A stretch of 17,284 bases of DNA from an uncultured Collinsella sp. (GTDB lineage: Bacteria; Actinomycetota; Coriobacteriia; Coriobacteriales; Coriobacteriaceae). Position numbers and translations under genes: made by a program. How positions within the stretch are numbered: the first letter of the stretch is position 1; each line of letters starts with the position of its first letter. The DNA lies in NCBI GenBank assembly GCA_902475375.1, contig CABRZC010000039.1:1-17284 (forward strand). Reading direction: 5' to 3'. The notes under the pieces were generated by a model, which worked only from the letters and a program-made list of their open reading frames with translations, was not told the DNA's origin and searched no databases. This document shows positions 5,747 to 12,541 of the stretch, one piece after another.

Positions 5747-7528
5747 TTAGACACGGCCGAGGTCGTAGGCTTGGGCGGCTGCTTCACCGGCGCAGATGAG
5801 GTTGGTTGTGGCCTCTTGCACGCCGAGCGCCTGGTCGAGGGGCATGGGCTTGCGGCAGATCAGAAGCACCAAGTCGATGCCCTGCCCATACACCGCATCC
5901 AGGTTGTCGGCACGACCACCTACGACGGCAACAACCGGCTTGCCATAGCGCTTGGCACGGCGGGCCACGCCCACCGGCGCCTTGCCGGCGGCAGACTGCT
6001 CATCCATGTTGCCCTCGCCCGTTATGACCAGGTCGACATCGCGCACGTGCTCGTCAAACCCAATCAGATCAAGCACCGTCTCAACGCCCGAACGCAACTC
6101 GGCACCAAGCGCCAGCAACGCGGCGCCCAGACCGCCAGCGGCACCGGCGCCGGGCACGCCGAGCACCGAGCCAAACGTCCGCGCGCCCTCGGGCACGCGC
6201 AGTAACCCCTGGGCCCGCGCCTCGGCAATCGCCGTATCGAGTAGGCGACCGTAACCGACCATCCAGCCGTCGTACCCGCCCAGCGCTTCGACATCGTCTG
6301 TCGGCAGGCCCTTTTGCCCGCCAAACACCGCAAGTGCCCCGCGACGCCCCACGAGCGGATTCTCGACATCGGAAAGCACGACGATGCGTGCGCCGCCCAA
6401 AGCCTGCAGCGCTGGCGCCAAATCAACGCTCGCCACCTGCTCAAGGCCCACAAGACCGGGGGCGATATTGCAGCCACACTCATCGACAAGGCGCGCGCCC
6501 AGCGCCTGCAGCATACCGGCGCCACCATCGTTGGTGGCGCTGCCGCCCAAGCCAATATAGATAGTCTTTGCCCCGGCACGAACCGCACGGAGCATCAGCT
6601 CGCCCACGCCATAGGTCGAAGCCGCAAGCGCCGACGACTCCGTGCAAGGCGAGTACCCGATGCCCGCGGCTTCGGCCATCTCAATAACAGCCGACTCGTG
6701 CTCGACATCAACCAGCATCCGAGCAGGCACACGCTCGCCAAAGGGCCCTGCAACCTCGCAGGTCACAATCTCACCGCCGCGCGCGGCAACGGCATCGAGC
6801 GTTCCCTCACCACCATCTGCCAGCGGCAACGTGGCCACTTGGGCATCGGGCCATACACGGCGCACGCCTTCGACAACGGCCTCCTCCGCCTGTGCACTCG
6901 AAACGCTACCCTTAAAGGAATCGATCGCCAACAGCACACTGCGGGGCCGGCGGCACGCGGCACCAAAATCGACCGCCGTGCCAGCATCCTCACCGGCACC
7001 CGCAAGCGCTGCGGCGTGAGCGGCATGTGCCTCAAGATCTGCCCCACAACCGCAGCCAGCACCAGCGGTGCCACGCAGCCCACTAAAATAGCTGCTCAAC
7101 ACCTCACGACACTCATCTGCCAGCACGCCGGCGGTCACATTAAACCGATGATTCAGGCGCGAGTCGGCATTCAAATCGTATAGGGATCCCAACGCGCCCG
7201 CCTTGGCGTCGCTCGCGCCGTACACGCAGCGCCCCACGCGCGCGTTAACCATAAGCCCCGCGCACATGCAGCAGGGCTCAAGCGTCACGTAGACCGTACA
7301 ATCGGAAAGGCGCCAGCGACCGAGCGACTGCGCGGCGGCGCATAGGGCCGCAAACTCGGCATGCGCCGAAGGGTCCTGGTCAAGCTCGCGGCGATTATGC
7401 GCCCTCGCGACGATCTCACCCGCGCGCACCACTACGGCACCAATCGGCACCTCGCCCACCGCCGCGGCGGCACGCGCCTCCGCCAGTGCCTCGCGCATGA
7501 ACTTCTCATCGATTCCGGTGCTCGTCAT
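5747..7528 (-). CDS. tadA: TadA tRNA adenosine deaminase fused to GlxK-type glycerate kinase
   Basis: One continuous 593-residue frame holds two enzymes. Residues 1-150 are a full-length TadA: HAE at 56-58 (zinc His56, proton shuttle Glu58) and PCCMC at 85-89 (zinc Cys86 and Cys89). TadA converts A34 to inosine in tRNA-Arg(ACG). Residues 151-195 are an Ala/Gly-rich linker. Residues 196-593 form a glycerate 2-kinase of the GlxK/GarK family, with DSFKGS (203-208), PLADGGEGT (235-243), GLGGSATNDGGAG (326-338) and TGEGNMDEQSAAGKAP (503-518); it phosphorylates glycerate with ATP. Both halves look complete and neither lacks a key residue. I chose ATG at 7528 because GGGGAGG lies 6 bases upstream; the in-frame GTG at 7579 would almost touch the divergent tRNA gene. 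A fusion of these unrelated activities is unusual. I see no frameshift sign, though a sequencing error removing a stop cannot be excluded from one sequence. Confidence 0.92.
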   Translation of the reverse strand: MTSTGIDEKFMREALAEARAAAAVGEVPIGAVVVRAGEIVARAHNRRELDQDPSAHAEFAALCAAAQSLGRWRLSDCTVYVTLEPCCMCAGLMVNARVGRCVYGASDAKAGALGSLYDLNADSRLNHRFNVTAGVLADECREVLSSYFSGLRGTAGAGCGCGADLEAHAAHAAALAGAGEDAGTAVDFGAACRRPRSVLLAIDSFKGSVSSAQAEEAVVEGVRRVWPDAQVATLPLADGGEGTLDAVAARGGEIVTCEVAGPFGERVPARMLVDVEHESAVIEMAEAAGIGYSPCTESSALAASTYGVGELMLRAVRAGAKTIYIGLGGSATNDGGAGMLQALGARLVDECGCNIAPGLVGLEQVASVDLAPALQALGGARIVVLSDVENPLVGRRGALAVFGGQKGLPTDDVEALGGYDGWMVGYGRLLDTAIAEARAQGLLRVPEGARTFGSVLGVPGAGAAGGLGAALLALGAELRSGVETVLDLIGFDEHVRDVDLVITGEGNMDEQSAAGKAPVGVARRAKRYGKPVVAVVGGRADNLDAVYGQGIDLVLLICRKPMPLDQALGVQEATTNLICAGEAAAQAYDLGRV

Positions 7529-7543
7529 CGTTCGCCTCCCCTG

Positions 7544-7569
7544 TTGCAAATCCAAAACGATGCTATCAT
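7544..7569 (+). promoter_or_regulatory. Putative promoter of tRNA-Ser
   Basis: An extended -10 box TGCTATCAT ends at 7569, 10 bases before the mature tRNA. TTGCAA at 7544-7549 is nearby but only 14 bases away, so the -35 is uncertain. The 51-base gap to tadA must also hold that gene's promoter unless it overlaps the tRNA. Confidence 0.35.
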
Positions 7570-7579
7570 TACGACTCAC

Positions 7580-7669
7580 GGAGAGATGGCAGAGCGGTTG
7601 AATGCGGCGGTCTTGAAAACCGTTGAGCGCGAGAGCGTTCCGGGGGTTCGAATCCCCCTCTCTCCGCCA
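7580..7669 (+). tRNA. tRNA-Ser (anticodon UGA)
   Basis: The 90-base gene folds as a class II tRNA. The acceptor arms GGAGAGA and TCTCTCC pair perfectly, followed by discriminator G and encoded CCA. The anticodon stem GCGGT/ACCGT closes the loop CTTGAAA, giving anticodon TGA, which reads UCA and related serine codons. A long variable arm (GAGCGC-GAGA-GCGTTC) is typical of tRNA-Ser, and the T arm is GGGGG-TTCGAAT-CCCCC. It is convergent with the TetR-family gene that ends at 7673, with only 3 bases between. Confidence 0.97.
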
Positions 7670-7672
7670 CTC

Positions 7673-8257
7673 TTAGTGACTCACCGGCGTCATAGTCCGC
7701 TCGAACAGCGCATCGACCACGTCGGCGATTTCGGATCGGCGCTCTAGTACGTGGCCCGATTCCCACCACATGGTAAAGAGCCGAATAATGCCGCCGGCGA
7801 CAAACTCAGACGTTGTCTCGAGCGATACGGGCGCGAGCGCATCCTCGTCAAGCGCGCTCATCACGCGCCCGCGTATGGAGCGCGCGATGCGGTCGCAAAT
7901 CATGCTGGTCAGCATACCCGACATACTGCTCGCCAAAATGTTATCCATGAGCTGCTCATGCGCCAGAATCAGATCCATGGCATCAGCGAACACTTCGTGG
8001 CGAAGCGCTCGCACGTCCTCGGCGCCCTCCGCGCCATCCGCATCGGCTCGCTTTTGCGGTAGGCCCGACATGAGTTCATCGATATAGAAGGCAAAGTAAT
8101 CGTTTTTGTCGCGGAAGTGCTTGTAGAACGTCGTCCGACGAATCATAGCGCGGTCGCACAGCATGGCAACCGTCACGTCCTCAAACCGATGCTCTTCGAG
8201 CAGCTCAGTAAAGGCCTCGAACAGGGCCCGATAGGTTTTCTTGATGCGAAGGTCCAT
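7673..8257 (-). CDS. TetR/AcrR-family transcriptional regulator
   Basis: The 194-residue protein has a TetR N-terminal DNA-binding domain: helix 1 with KKTYRALFEAFTELL (6-20), then the helix-turn-helix at about 28-49 including RTTFYKHF, the recognition helix hallmark. The C-terminal half (about 55-194) is helical and variable, as expected for a ligand-binding and dimerisation domain; it contains an acidic, Ala-rich stretch near 67-75. I chose ATG at 8257 because GAGGAGGG lies 9 bases upstream; the frame is open further upstream, but those 91 residues have no TetR similarity and run into the lemA promoter. It is divergent from the LemA-family gene, so it may control that gene, itself, or both. 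TetR regulators are usually repressors relieved by a small ligand, which is unknown here. Confidence 0.9.
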   Translation of the reverse strand: MDLRIKKTYRALFEAFTELLEEHRFEDVTVAMLCDRAMIRRTTFYKHFRDKNDYFAFYIDELMSGLPQKRADADGAEGAEDVRALRHEVFADAMDLILAHEQLMDNILASSMSGMLTSMICDRIARSIRGRVMSALDEDALAPVSLETTSEFVAGGIIRLFTMWWESGHVLERRSEIADVVDALFERTMTPVSH

Positions 8258-8306
8258 ACGTATCGCCCTCCTCAAGGAAAAGACAGCGCTCACTAATCTG
8301 TCGCAT

Positions 8307-8407
8307 ATCTTACACCTGTATCGCCCACCCTTGGCGAATGGCCTCACCTTGGTGGAAACATAACGCTTACCGGAAAGTTCGGTATCGCCAAAGGTTGCGG
8401 GTATACT
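8307..8407. promoter_or_regulatory. Divergent promoter region tetR / lemA
   Basis: TATACT at 8402-8407 on the plus strand lies about 60 bases before lemA, with a weak -35 (TTCGGT, 8378-8383). On the minus strand TAAGAT (complement of 8307-8312) could serve tetR. Between them TTGGCGA (8331-8337) and TCGCCAA (8385-8391) form an inverted pair, a possible operator. Confidence 0.4.
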
Positions 8408-8468
8408 AGTAGCGTTACACCAACGGCAGCCGGCGGAAAACGCCGCGGCCATTCGAAACGGAGACACC

Positions 8469-9020
8469 ATGATTCCCGTCATCATCGGTATCGTTGTTGT
8501 CGTTGTGATTGTCTGCGCCATCGCTGGCATCTACAACAACATGGTCACCAAGCGCAATCGCATTGATAACGCCTGGCAGAACATCGACACGCAGCTGCAG
8601 CGCCGCAACGACCTGATCCCTAACCTAGTCGAGACCGTCAAGGGCTACGCTAAACACGAGCAGGACACGCTTGCCGCCGTGGTCAACGCGCGCAACGCCG
8701 CTGTGAGCGCCACCACGCCCGAAGCCAAGATGGAAGCCGACAACGTGCTGACCGGCGCCCTGCGCCAGCTCTTCGCCGTGGCCGAGGCTTACCCCGATCT
8801 TAAGGCGAACACCAACTTTACGCAGCTCCAAGCCACGCTCGAAGACACCGAGAACAAGGTGAGCTACGCGCGCCAGAGCTACAACGACTGCGTGCTTAGC
8901 TACAACAACGCCATCCAGACGTTCCCTGCCGTTATCTTTGCCGGCATCTTCCAGTTTAAGGAGCGCCAGGGCTTTGAGGCAGCCGAGGCCGCCCGCCAGG
9001 CACCGACCGTCAAGTTCTAA
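8469..9020 (+). CDS. lemA: LemA-family membrane-anchored protein
   Basis: The 183-residue protein opens with a single membrane helix (about 3-25, Ile/Val-rich) followed by the LemA coiled-coil helical domain. Family hallmarks are the N-terminal AWQNIDTQLQRRNDLIPNLV segment, which runs on into ETVKGYA, and the C-terminal YNNAIQTFP and FKERQGFEA blocks ending in PTVKF. LemA proteins are anchored with the helical bundle outside or facing the periplasm; their biochemical role is not settled. The length is normal for the family. The start ATG has GGAG 5 bases upstream. It stands alone: no TPM-domain or HtpX gene, the usual partners, follows, and a strong terminator comes 37 bases after the stop. 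It is divergent from a TetR-family regulator. Confidence 0.95.
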   Translation: MIPVIIGIVVVVVIVCAIAGIYNNMVTKRNRIDNAWQNIDTQLQRRNDLIPNLVETVKGYAKHEQDTLAAVVNARNAAVSATTPEAKMEADNVLTGALRQLFAVAEAYPDLKANTNFTQLQATLEDTENKVSYARQSYNDCVLSYNNAIQTFPAVIFAGIFQFKERQGFEAAEAARQAPTVKF

Positions 9021-9056
9021 CAAGTTGGCAACGCATCCTGAATCGGCTATATGCAT

Positions 9057-9100
9057 AAACCGCTCCGTCGAATGCATACTTCGACGGAGCGGTTTCCTTT
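9057..9100 (+). terminator. Rho-independent terminator of lemA
   Basis: A perfect 15-bp stem (9057-9071 with 9081-9095) with a 9-base loop runs into a T-rich tail (TTTCCTTTTT). Confidence 0.93.
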
Positions 9101-9126
9101 TTCGCGTAGGTCCCCCTCTAAGCGCC

Positions 9127-9327
9127 GTGCATTTTTGGGAGTATTCAACATAACCAAGAGCATCGGGCGCCATGACGAAGGCCAAAGACCGCGAATATCC
9201 CTGCAAATCAAGTGCTGTCGGCCCATAACCCCGCCTATTATTCGCGAAAAGCATCGACGAGCACGGATTTTTGCCCGAACGTCGGTATGCAGGGGCCTTC
9301 GATTGCAGAATACTCGCAAAAATGCAC
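9127..9327. repeat. 201-bp element with 20-bp terminal inverted repeats
   Basis: The ends 9127-9146 (GTGCATTTTTGGGAGTATTC) and 9308-9327 are inverted copies matching at 19 of 20 positions. Internal dyads include CGCGAATA (9190-9197) with TATTCGCG (9239-9246), and CCCTGCA (9199-9205) with TGCAGGG (9288-9294). It has no coding capacity that I can support and no obvious target duplication. It looks like a non-autonomous MITE-like element or a regulatory RNA. The rest of 9101-9364 shows nothing else. Confidence 0.6.
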
Positions 9328-9402
9328 GTCGCCACCGCCCCCACATGGCACGAAGCAAAATCAGAACCACCCTTAAAAAGGGTGGTTTGCTCTTAGGGTA
9401 TA

Positions 9403-9495
9403 ACCCACGGGCCCCGGGCTCGCGTCTAAAGGCGCGGGCCCGGACTTCGTCCAGGCCTAGTGCGTCTTGACCCGTGGCGCGCCGGTCGAACCGGC
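9403..9495 (-). other. Structured region between tnpA stop and 3' hairpin
   Basis: Several stems are packed in this stretch: CCACGGG (9405-9411) with CCCGTGG (9471-9477) enclosing the others; an 11-bp arm pair at 9414-9424 and 9433-9443 (10 of 11); GGAC-TTC-GTCC (9442-9452); and GCCGGT-CGA-ACCGGC (9481-9495). On the minus strand this is the 3' untranslated end of tnpA. It could fold as a distinct RNA or be transposase recognition DNA. Confidence 0.5.
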
Positions 9496-9499
9496 GGCA

Positions 9500-9958
9500 T
9501 CACCCCCTCTTGAAGGGGTCCTCGTACTCCTTCACGCTCAGCTTGTCCAGTGCGATGTCGTGGGACTCCTGCTCCCTGATGTACTTGGCGATCGTCGCCT
9601 CGTTCAGGCCGACGGTGGACACGTAGTAGCCCTCCGCCCAGAACTTCCTGTTGCCGAACTTGTACTTGAGGTTGGCGTGCCTGTCGAATATCATCAGCGA
9701 GCTCTTCCCCTTCAGGTAGCCCATGACGCTCGCGACGCTGTACTTCGGCGGGATCGCCAGCAGCACGTGCACGTGGTCGGGCATCAGGTGCCCCTCGATT
9801 ATCTCGATCCCCTTGTACTCGCACAGCTTCCTGAGGATCTCCCCTATGTCGCCCCTGATTTGGTTGCAGATCACTTTGCGCCTATACTTCGGCGTGAACA
9901 CGATGTGGTACTTGCACATCCACTTCGCGTGGGAAAGGCTGTAGGCCTTCTGGGCCAT
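9500..9958 (-). CDS. tnpA: IS200-type Y1 transposase TnpA
   Basis: The 152-residue protein has the usual length for IS200/IS605 TnpA. The HUH metal-binding motif is HVH at 62-64 (PDHVHVLL), and the catalytic tyrosine is Tyr126 in KYIREQE, with Gln130 one helix turn later. The N-terminal KYHIVFTPKYRRKV and the GYYVSTVG block before the catalytic helix are family hallmarks. All active-site residues are present and no frameshift is seen, so it is probably functional. Such enzymes act as dimers on single-stranded hairpin ends. ATG at 9958 is chosen because AAGGGG lies 8 bases upstream; the open frame beyond it has no family similarity. The ribosome binding site is part of a long hairpin (9963-10026), which should keep translation low. 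Confidence 0.95.
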   Translation of the reverse strand: MAQKAYSLSHAKWMCKYHIVFTPKYRRKVICNQIRGDIGEILRKLCEYKGIEIIEGHLMPDHVHVLLAIPPKYSVASVMGYLKGKSSLMIFDRHANLKYKFGNRKFWAEGYYVSTVGLNEATIAKYIREQESHDIALDKLSVKEYEDPFKRG

Positions 9959-9962
9959 GGCG

Positions 9963-10026
9963 ACCACCCCTTCGACTCGAATTCTTGACGGCCTGAACAA
10001 TCGTCAATATCGGTCGGAGGGGTGGC
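9963..10026 (-). promoter_or_regulatory. Leader hairpin that sequesters the tnpA ribosome binding site
   Basis: In the minus-strand RNA, 10026-10013 (GCCACCCCUCCGAC) can pair with 9976-9963 (GUCGAAGGGGUGGU): 12 Watson-Crick pairs, one G-U and one mismatch. The AAGGGG Shine-Dalgarno is inside the stem. A nested stem UUGACG/CGUCAA (10007-10002 with 9990-9985) adds stability. Translation repression by such a leader hairpin is known for IS200 of enterobacteria; here it is inferred from pairing. Confidence 0.65.
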
Positions 10027-10112
10027 TTTGTAAAGCCGTTTGTCTCCACCCGCGTAGCGGGTGGTTTAAAGCTGGCCGCTGCGCGGCCAGCAGACTAAAG
10101 TCTTGAACAAAA

Positions 10113-10133
10113 GCGCGGCCTAAAAGGCCGCGC
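10113..10133 (-). terminator. Probable terminator, second downstream of ilvE
   Basis: A perfect 8-bp GC stem (10113-10120 with 10126-10133) with a 5-base loop is followed on the minus strand by TTTTG. It would stop transcripts from ilvE before they enter the insertion sequence. A further perfect hairpin GCTGGCCGC/GCGGCCAGC lies at 10071-10091. The stretch 10134-10187 shows nothing. Confidence 0.6.
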
Positions 10134-10187
10134 ACCATCTTTAATTCAGATCTATATTGCCCGTAACGGCAACGCCAAGGTAACGCA

Positions 10188-10312
10188 GGCCCGAGGGCGA
10201 CCTTCCTTTCCGGCGCACTCCGCAGGACGAAAGAGCCCCCGCCGCACGAAGTGCGCAGCGGGGGCTCTTTCATGTCCGAGGACGCGCCGGAAAGGAAGGT
10301 CGCCCTCGGGCC
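10188..10312. repeat. 125-bp nested palindrome containing the ilvE terminator
   Basis: Outer arms 10188-10216 and 10284-10312 are perfect 29-base inverted copies. Inside lies a second stem, 10229-10242 with 10258-10271 (14 of 14), capped by GCAC-GAA-GTGC; it has CTCTTTC after it on either strand and is a likely bidirectional terminator. It begins 17 bases after the ilvE stop. The perfect outer arms are much more than a terminator needs. Confidence 0.85.
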
Positions 10313-10328
10313 GGACAGCTAAGGCAGC

Positions 10329-11381
10329 TTACGCGACGGTGTAAACCCAGTTGTGCTTATCCTCGACAGCACCGGACTGGATGCCCGTCAGGGTCTCGCG
10401 GAGCTTCTTCATCACAGGGCCGATCTCGGTGTAGCCAGCCGGGAAGGTCACGGTCTCGTCAGCACCGTAAACCTTGTTATCGATCTCGCCAACCGGGGAA
10501 ATGACGGCAGCGGTGCCGCACAGACCGCACTCGACAAAGGTACCGGCCTTGACCTCGGCCCACTCAACGGGACGCTGGTCAACGGTCATGCCCAGGTCCT
10601 GAGCAACCTGAACGAGCGAACGACGGGTGATGGAGGGCAGGATGGAGTCGGTGTGCGACTGCGGAACGACGAGCGTGCCGTCCTCCTTCACGAACAGGAC
10701 GTTGGCGCCACCGGTCTCCTCGACATAGGTACGGGACTCGGAGTCGAGATACAGGTTCTCGGCATAGCCCTCGCGGTGAGCCTCCATCGTGGGCTTGAGG
10801 GACATGGCGTAGTTGAGGCCGGCCTTGATGTTGCCGGTGCCGTGCGGTGCGGCGCGGTCGTACTCGGAAACGCGCAGCTTGACGGGCTTGAGGCCACCCT
10901 TAAAGTACGGACCGACCGGGGTCACGAGAATGCGGAACGTGTACTCAGGAGCGGGAGCCACGCCGATCACGTCACCGGAGCCGATCATAAACGGACGCAC
11001 GTACAGGGTCGCGCCGGAGCCGAAGGGCGGAACCCAGGCGGCGTTGGCAGAAACGACCTGCTTGACGGCCTCAACAAACTTGTCCTTGGGGAACGGGGGC
11101 ATCTCGAGGCGCTGGGCAGAGTTGTACATACGCTCGGCGTTCATGTCGGGACGGAAGCAGACGATGCTGCCGTCCTCGGCGGTGTAGGCCTTCAGGCCCT
11201 CAAAGACCTCCTGGCAGTAATGGAAGATGCCACCGCACTCGGAGACGTGCAGGGTGTGGTCGGTGGTCAGGCCACCCTCGTCCCACTCGCCATCCTTCCA
11301 ATGAGCCTCGTAGCTGTAATCGGTCTTCATGTAGCCAAAGCCGAGGCTACCCCAATCGATATCCTTCTTCTCGACAGTCAT
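10329..11381 (-). CDS. ilvE: Branched-chain amino acid aminotransferase
   Basis: The 350-residue protein is a class IV PLP-dependent aminotransferase of the longer BCAT type. It transfers the amino group between glutamate and the keto acids of leucine, isoleucine and valine in the cytoplasm. The PLP lysine is Lys186 in GTGNIKAGLNYA. Other hallmarks are the QEVFEGLKAY block (57-66), LYVRPFMIG (126-134), the ETGGANVLF block (222-230) and GTAAVISPVGEI (289-300). The last is preceded by CGLC (285-288), a CxxC pair. Start ATG at 11381 has AAGGAG 6 bases upstream. The frame is open 50 codons further up, but that ATG at 11531 would lie only 4 bases from the predicted -10 box and its residues are Arg-rich and unrelated. 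No other ilv or leu gene is adjacent, and it is apparently transcribed alone. Confidence 0.96.
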   Translation of the reverse strand: MTVEKKDIDWGSLGFGYMKTDYSYEAHWKDGEWDEGGLTTDHTLHVSECGGIFHYCQEVFEGLKAYTAEDGSIVCFRPDMNAERMYNSAQRLEMPPFPKDKFVEAVKQVVSANAAWVPPFGSGATLYVRPFMIGSGDVIGVAPAPEYTFRILVTPVGPYFKGGLKPVKLRVSEYDRAAPHGTGNIKAGLNYAMSLKPTMEAHREGYAENLYLDSESRTYVEETGGANVLFVKEDGTLVVPQSHTDSILPSITRRSLVQVAQDLGMTVDQRPVEWAEVKAGTFVECGLCGTAAVISPVGEIDNKVYGADETVTFPAGYTEIGPVMKKLRETLTGIQSGAVEDKHNWVYTVA

Positions 11382-11534
11382 ATGTCGCTCCTTACATACA
11401 CAGTTGCATACTCGCGAACCCGCACGCAAGGACCGGGGCCGACCGCGTCGCAACGTCGCACGCCCGGAGCGTAGAGCCGGACGGGACACGCGAACAGCAT
11501 CAAAGCCGATGGCACGTCGATTCGCATGCACGAG

Positions 11535-11562
11535 ATTGTACTCCCCGCACGCGTCGGATAAA
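11535..11562 (-). promoter_or_regulatory. Putative promoter of ilvE
   Basis: On the minus strand TACAAT (complement of 11535-11540) lies 16 bases after TTTATC. It would give a leader of about 145 bases. I find no T-box, and no leader peptide rich in Leu, Ile or Val codons. Confidence 0.4.
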
Positions 11563-11610
11563 ACGTTTTTCTTTAACTAACTAAAGTATTCTCATTTGAA
11601 CGGCACTAAA

Positions 11611-11642
11611 GAGGCCCGCCACCGCAAGCGATGACGGGCCTC
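11611..11642 (-). terminator. Terminator downstream of the DedA-family gene
   Basis: Perfect 8-bp outer stem GAGGCCCG/CGGGCCTC with further partial pairing inside and TTTAG after it on the minus strand. It lies 37 bases after the DedA stop; the T-tail is short. Confidence 0.7.
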
Positions 11643-11679
11643 AACTACACGGTTTGCGCGCCGATTCAGGCTAAGCGCT

Positions 11680-12318
11680 CTATTTGCCCAGCTTGGCCTT
11701 GACGATGCCGACCACGGTCGGAATGATCGACACGGCGACGATGCCGATAATCAGCAGCTCAAAGTGCTCCTGCACAAAGGGAATACCGCCAAAGAAGTAG
11801 CCCAGCAGCGTGAAGACCGTCGACCAGGTAATGCCGCCCAGCACGTTAAAGATGACAAAGTTGCGCCAGTGCATGCCGCCCATGCCGGCGATAAAGGGCA
11901 CAAAGGTGCGGATAAATGGGAAGAAGCGACCCAAGAAGATGGCCAGGTGGCCCCACTTGTCCAAGAAGTCCTCGGACTTTTTAATGCGCTCGGGCGTCAT
12001 GGCCTTTACCTTGCCCGAGGCGATGATCTTGCGGCCAAAGAAGTGGCCGATCATAAAGTTGCACTGATCGCCCAGGATGGCTGCGGCCCATGCGGTAGCC
12101 AGAAGCGCCACGATGTTAAAGCCGCCGTTGTGGGCAAAGAAGCCCGAGGCAAACAGCAGCGAATCGCCCGGGAGAAACGGGAAGAACACCACACCCGTCT
12201 CGATAAAGATGATCAGGAACACGCAGCCGTAGGCCATAAGCGGGCCGGCGGCGATCCAGCTGGCGATCGCGGTGCGCGGGTCTTTGAGCAGCTCAGCGAT
12301 AAAATTAATGAAACCCAT
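11680..12318 (-). CDS. DedA-family membrane protein (SNARE-associated/VTT domain)
   Basis: The 212-residue polytopic protein belongs to the DedA family, whose members include undecaprenyl phosphate and phospholipid transporters or scramblases. Hallmarks are FIETGVVFFPFLPGDSLLFASG (about 38-59) and GRFFPFIRTFVPFIAGMGGM (130-149). Residues Glu40, Asp52, Arg131 and Arg137 fall at the positions that are essential in E. coli YqjA/YghB. Hydrophobic segments lie around 25-45, 60-85, 125-148, 155-178 and 188-206. ATG at 12318 is chosen: GAGAGG lies 9 bases upstream, while the in-frame TTG at 12357 has no visible site. It is a single gene divergent from cysE. Its substrate cannot be told from sequence alone; undecaprenyl phosphate recycling is the best-supported guess. 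Confidence 0.93.
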   Translation of the reverse strand: MGFINFIAELLKDPRTAIASWIAAGPLMAYGCVFLIIFIETGVVFFPFLPGDSLLFASGFFAHNGGFNIVALLATAWAAAILGDQCNFMIGHFFGRKIIASGKVKAMTPERIKKSEDFLDKWGHLAIFLGRFFPFIRTFVPFIAGMGGMHWRNFVIFNVLGGITWSTVFTLLGYFFGGIPFVQEHFELLIIGIVAVSIIPTVVGIVKAKLGK

Positions 12319-12472
12319 GAAGTAAAACCTCTCAGTTGTGGGCGCGGACACGTCCAAGTTGACCAGTATACGGTTGCAGCGCGAGTACGGGTCAAACCCC
12401 TCAAAAGTCTTACGTCATTACCAGCAAGTTTGCATAACTGACACCTGTCACGCAAAGCCGCCAAGATTGCCC

Positions 12473-12500
12473 TTCCTAATCCCTAGCGAATCGCTATACT
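12473..12500 (+). promoter_or_regulatory. Putative promoter of cysE
   Basis: TATACT at 12495-12500 lies 41 bases before the GTG start. The best -35 (TTCCTA, 12473-12478, 16-base spacing) is weak. No S-box or cysteine T-box features are visible in the short leader. Confidence 0.4.
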
Positions 12501-12541
12501 TTATTGAATCGCATTGTCGCGGCGCTAAGGGAGGGCGGCCG

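Larger units (their letters stand above)
9365..10064 (-). mobile_element. IS200/IS605-family insertion sequence (tnpA only)
   Basis: A Y1 transposase gene lies between two subterminal hairpins that share a CCACCC/GGGTGG stem: 9365-9387 at the 3' side of tnpA and 10046-10064 at the 5' side. Hairpins instead of terminal inverted repeats are the rule in this family, which moves as single-stranded DNA and makes no target duplication. There is no tnpB. Exact ends depend on the cleavage tetranucleotide and cannot be fixed here; they may extend to about 10091, where another hairpin (10071-10091) lies. Confidence 0.75.

Noticed and set aside
5563..5799. 78-codon plus-strand frame downstream of the fusion gene
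   Set aside because: It spans a palindrome and runs into the antisense of the glycerate kinase C-terminus.
8258..8530. 91-residue N-terminal extension of the TetR-family protein
   Set aside because: It overlaps the lemA promoter and start, has no TetR similarity, and the ATG at 8257 has a strong ribosome binding site.
11382..11531. In-frame 50-codon upstream extension of ilvE, or a leader peptide
   Set aside because: The upstream ATG is too close to the putative -10 box, the residues are Arg-rich without Leu/Ile/Val runs, and a strong ribosome binding site precedes the ATG at 11381.
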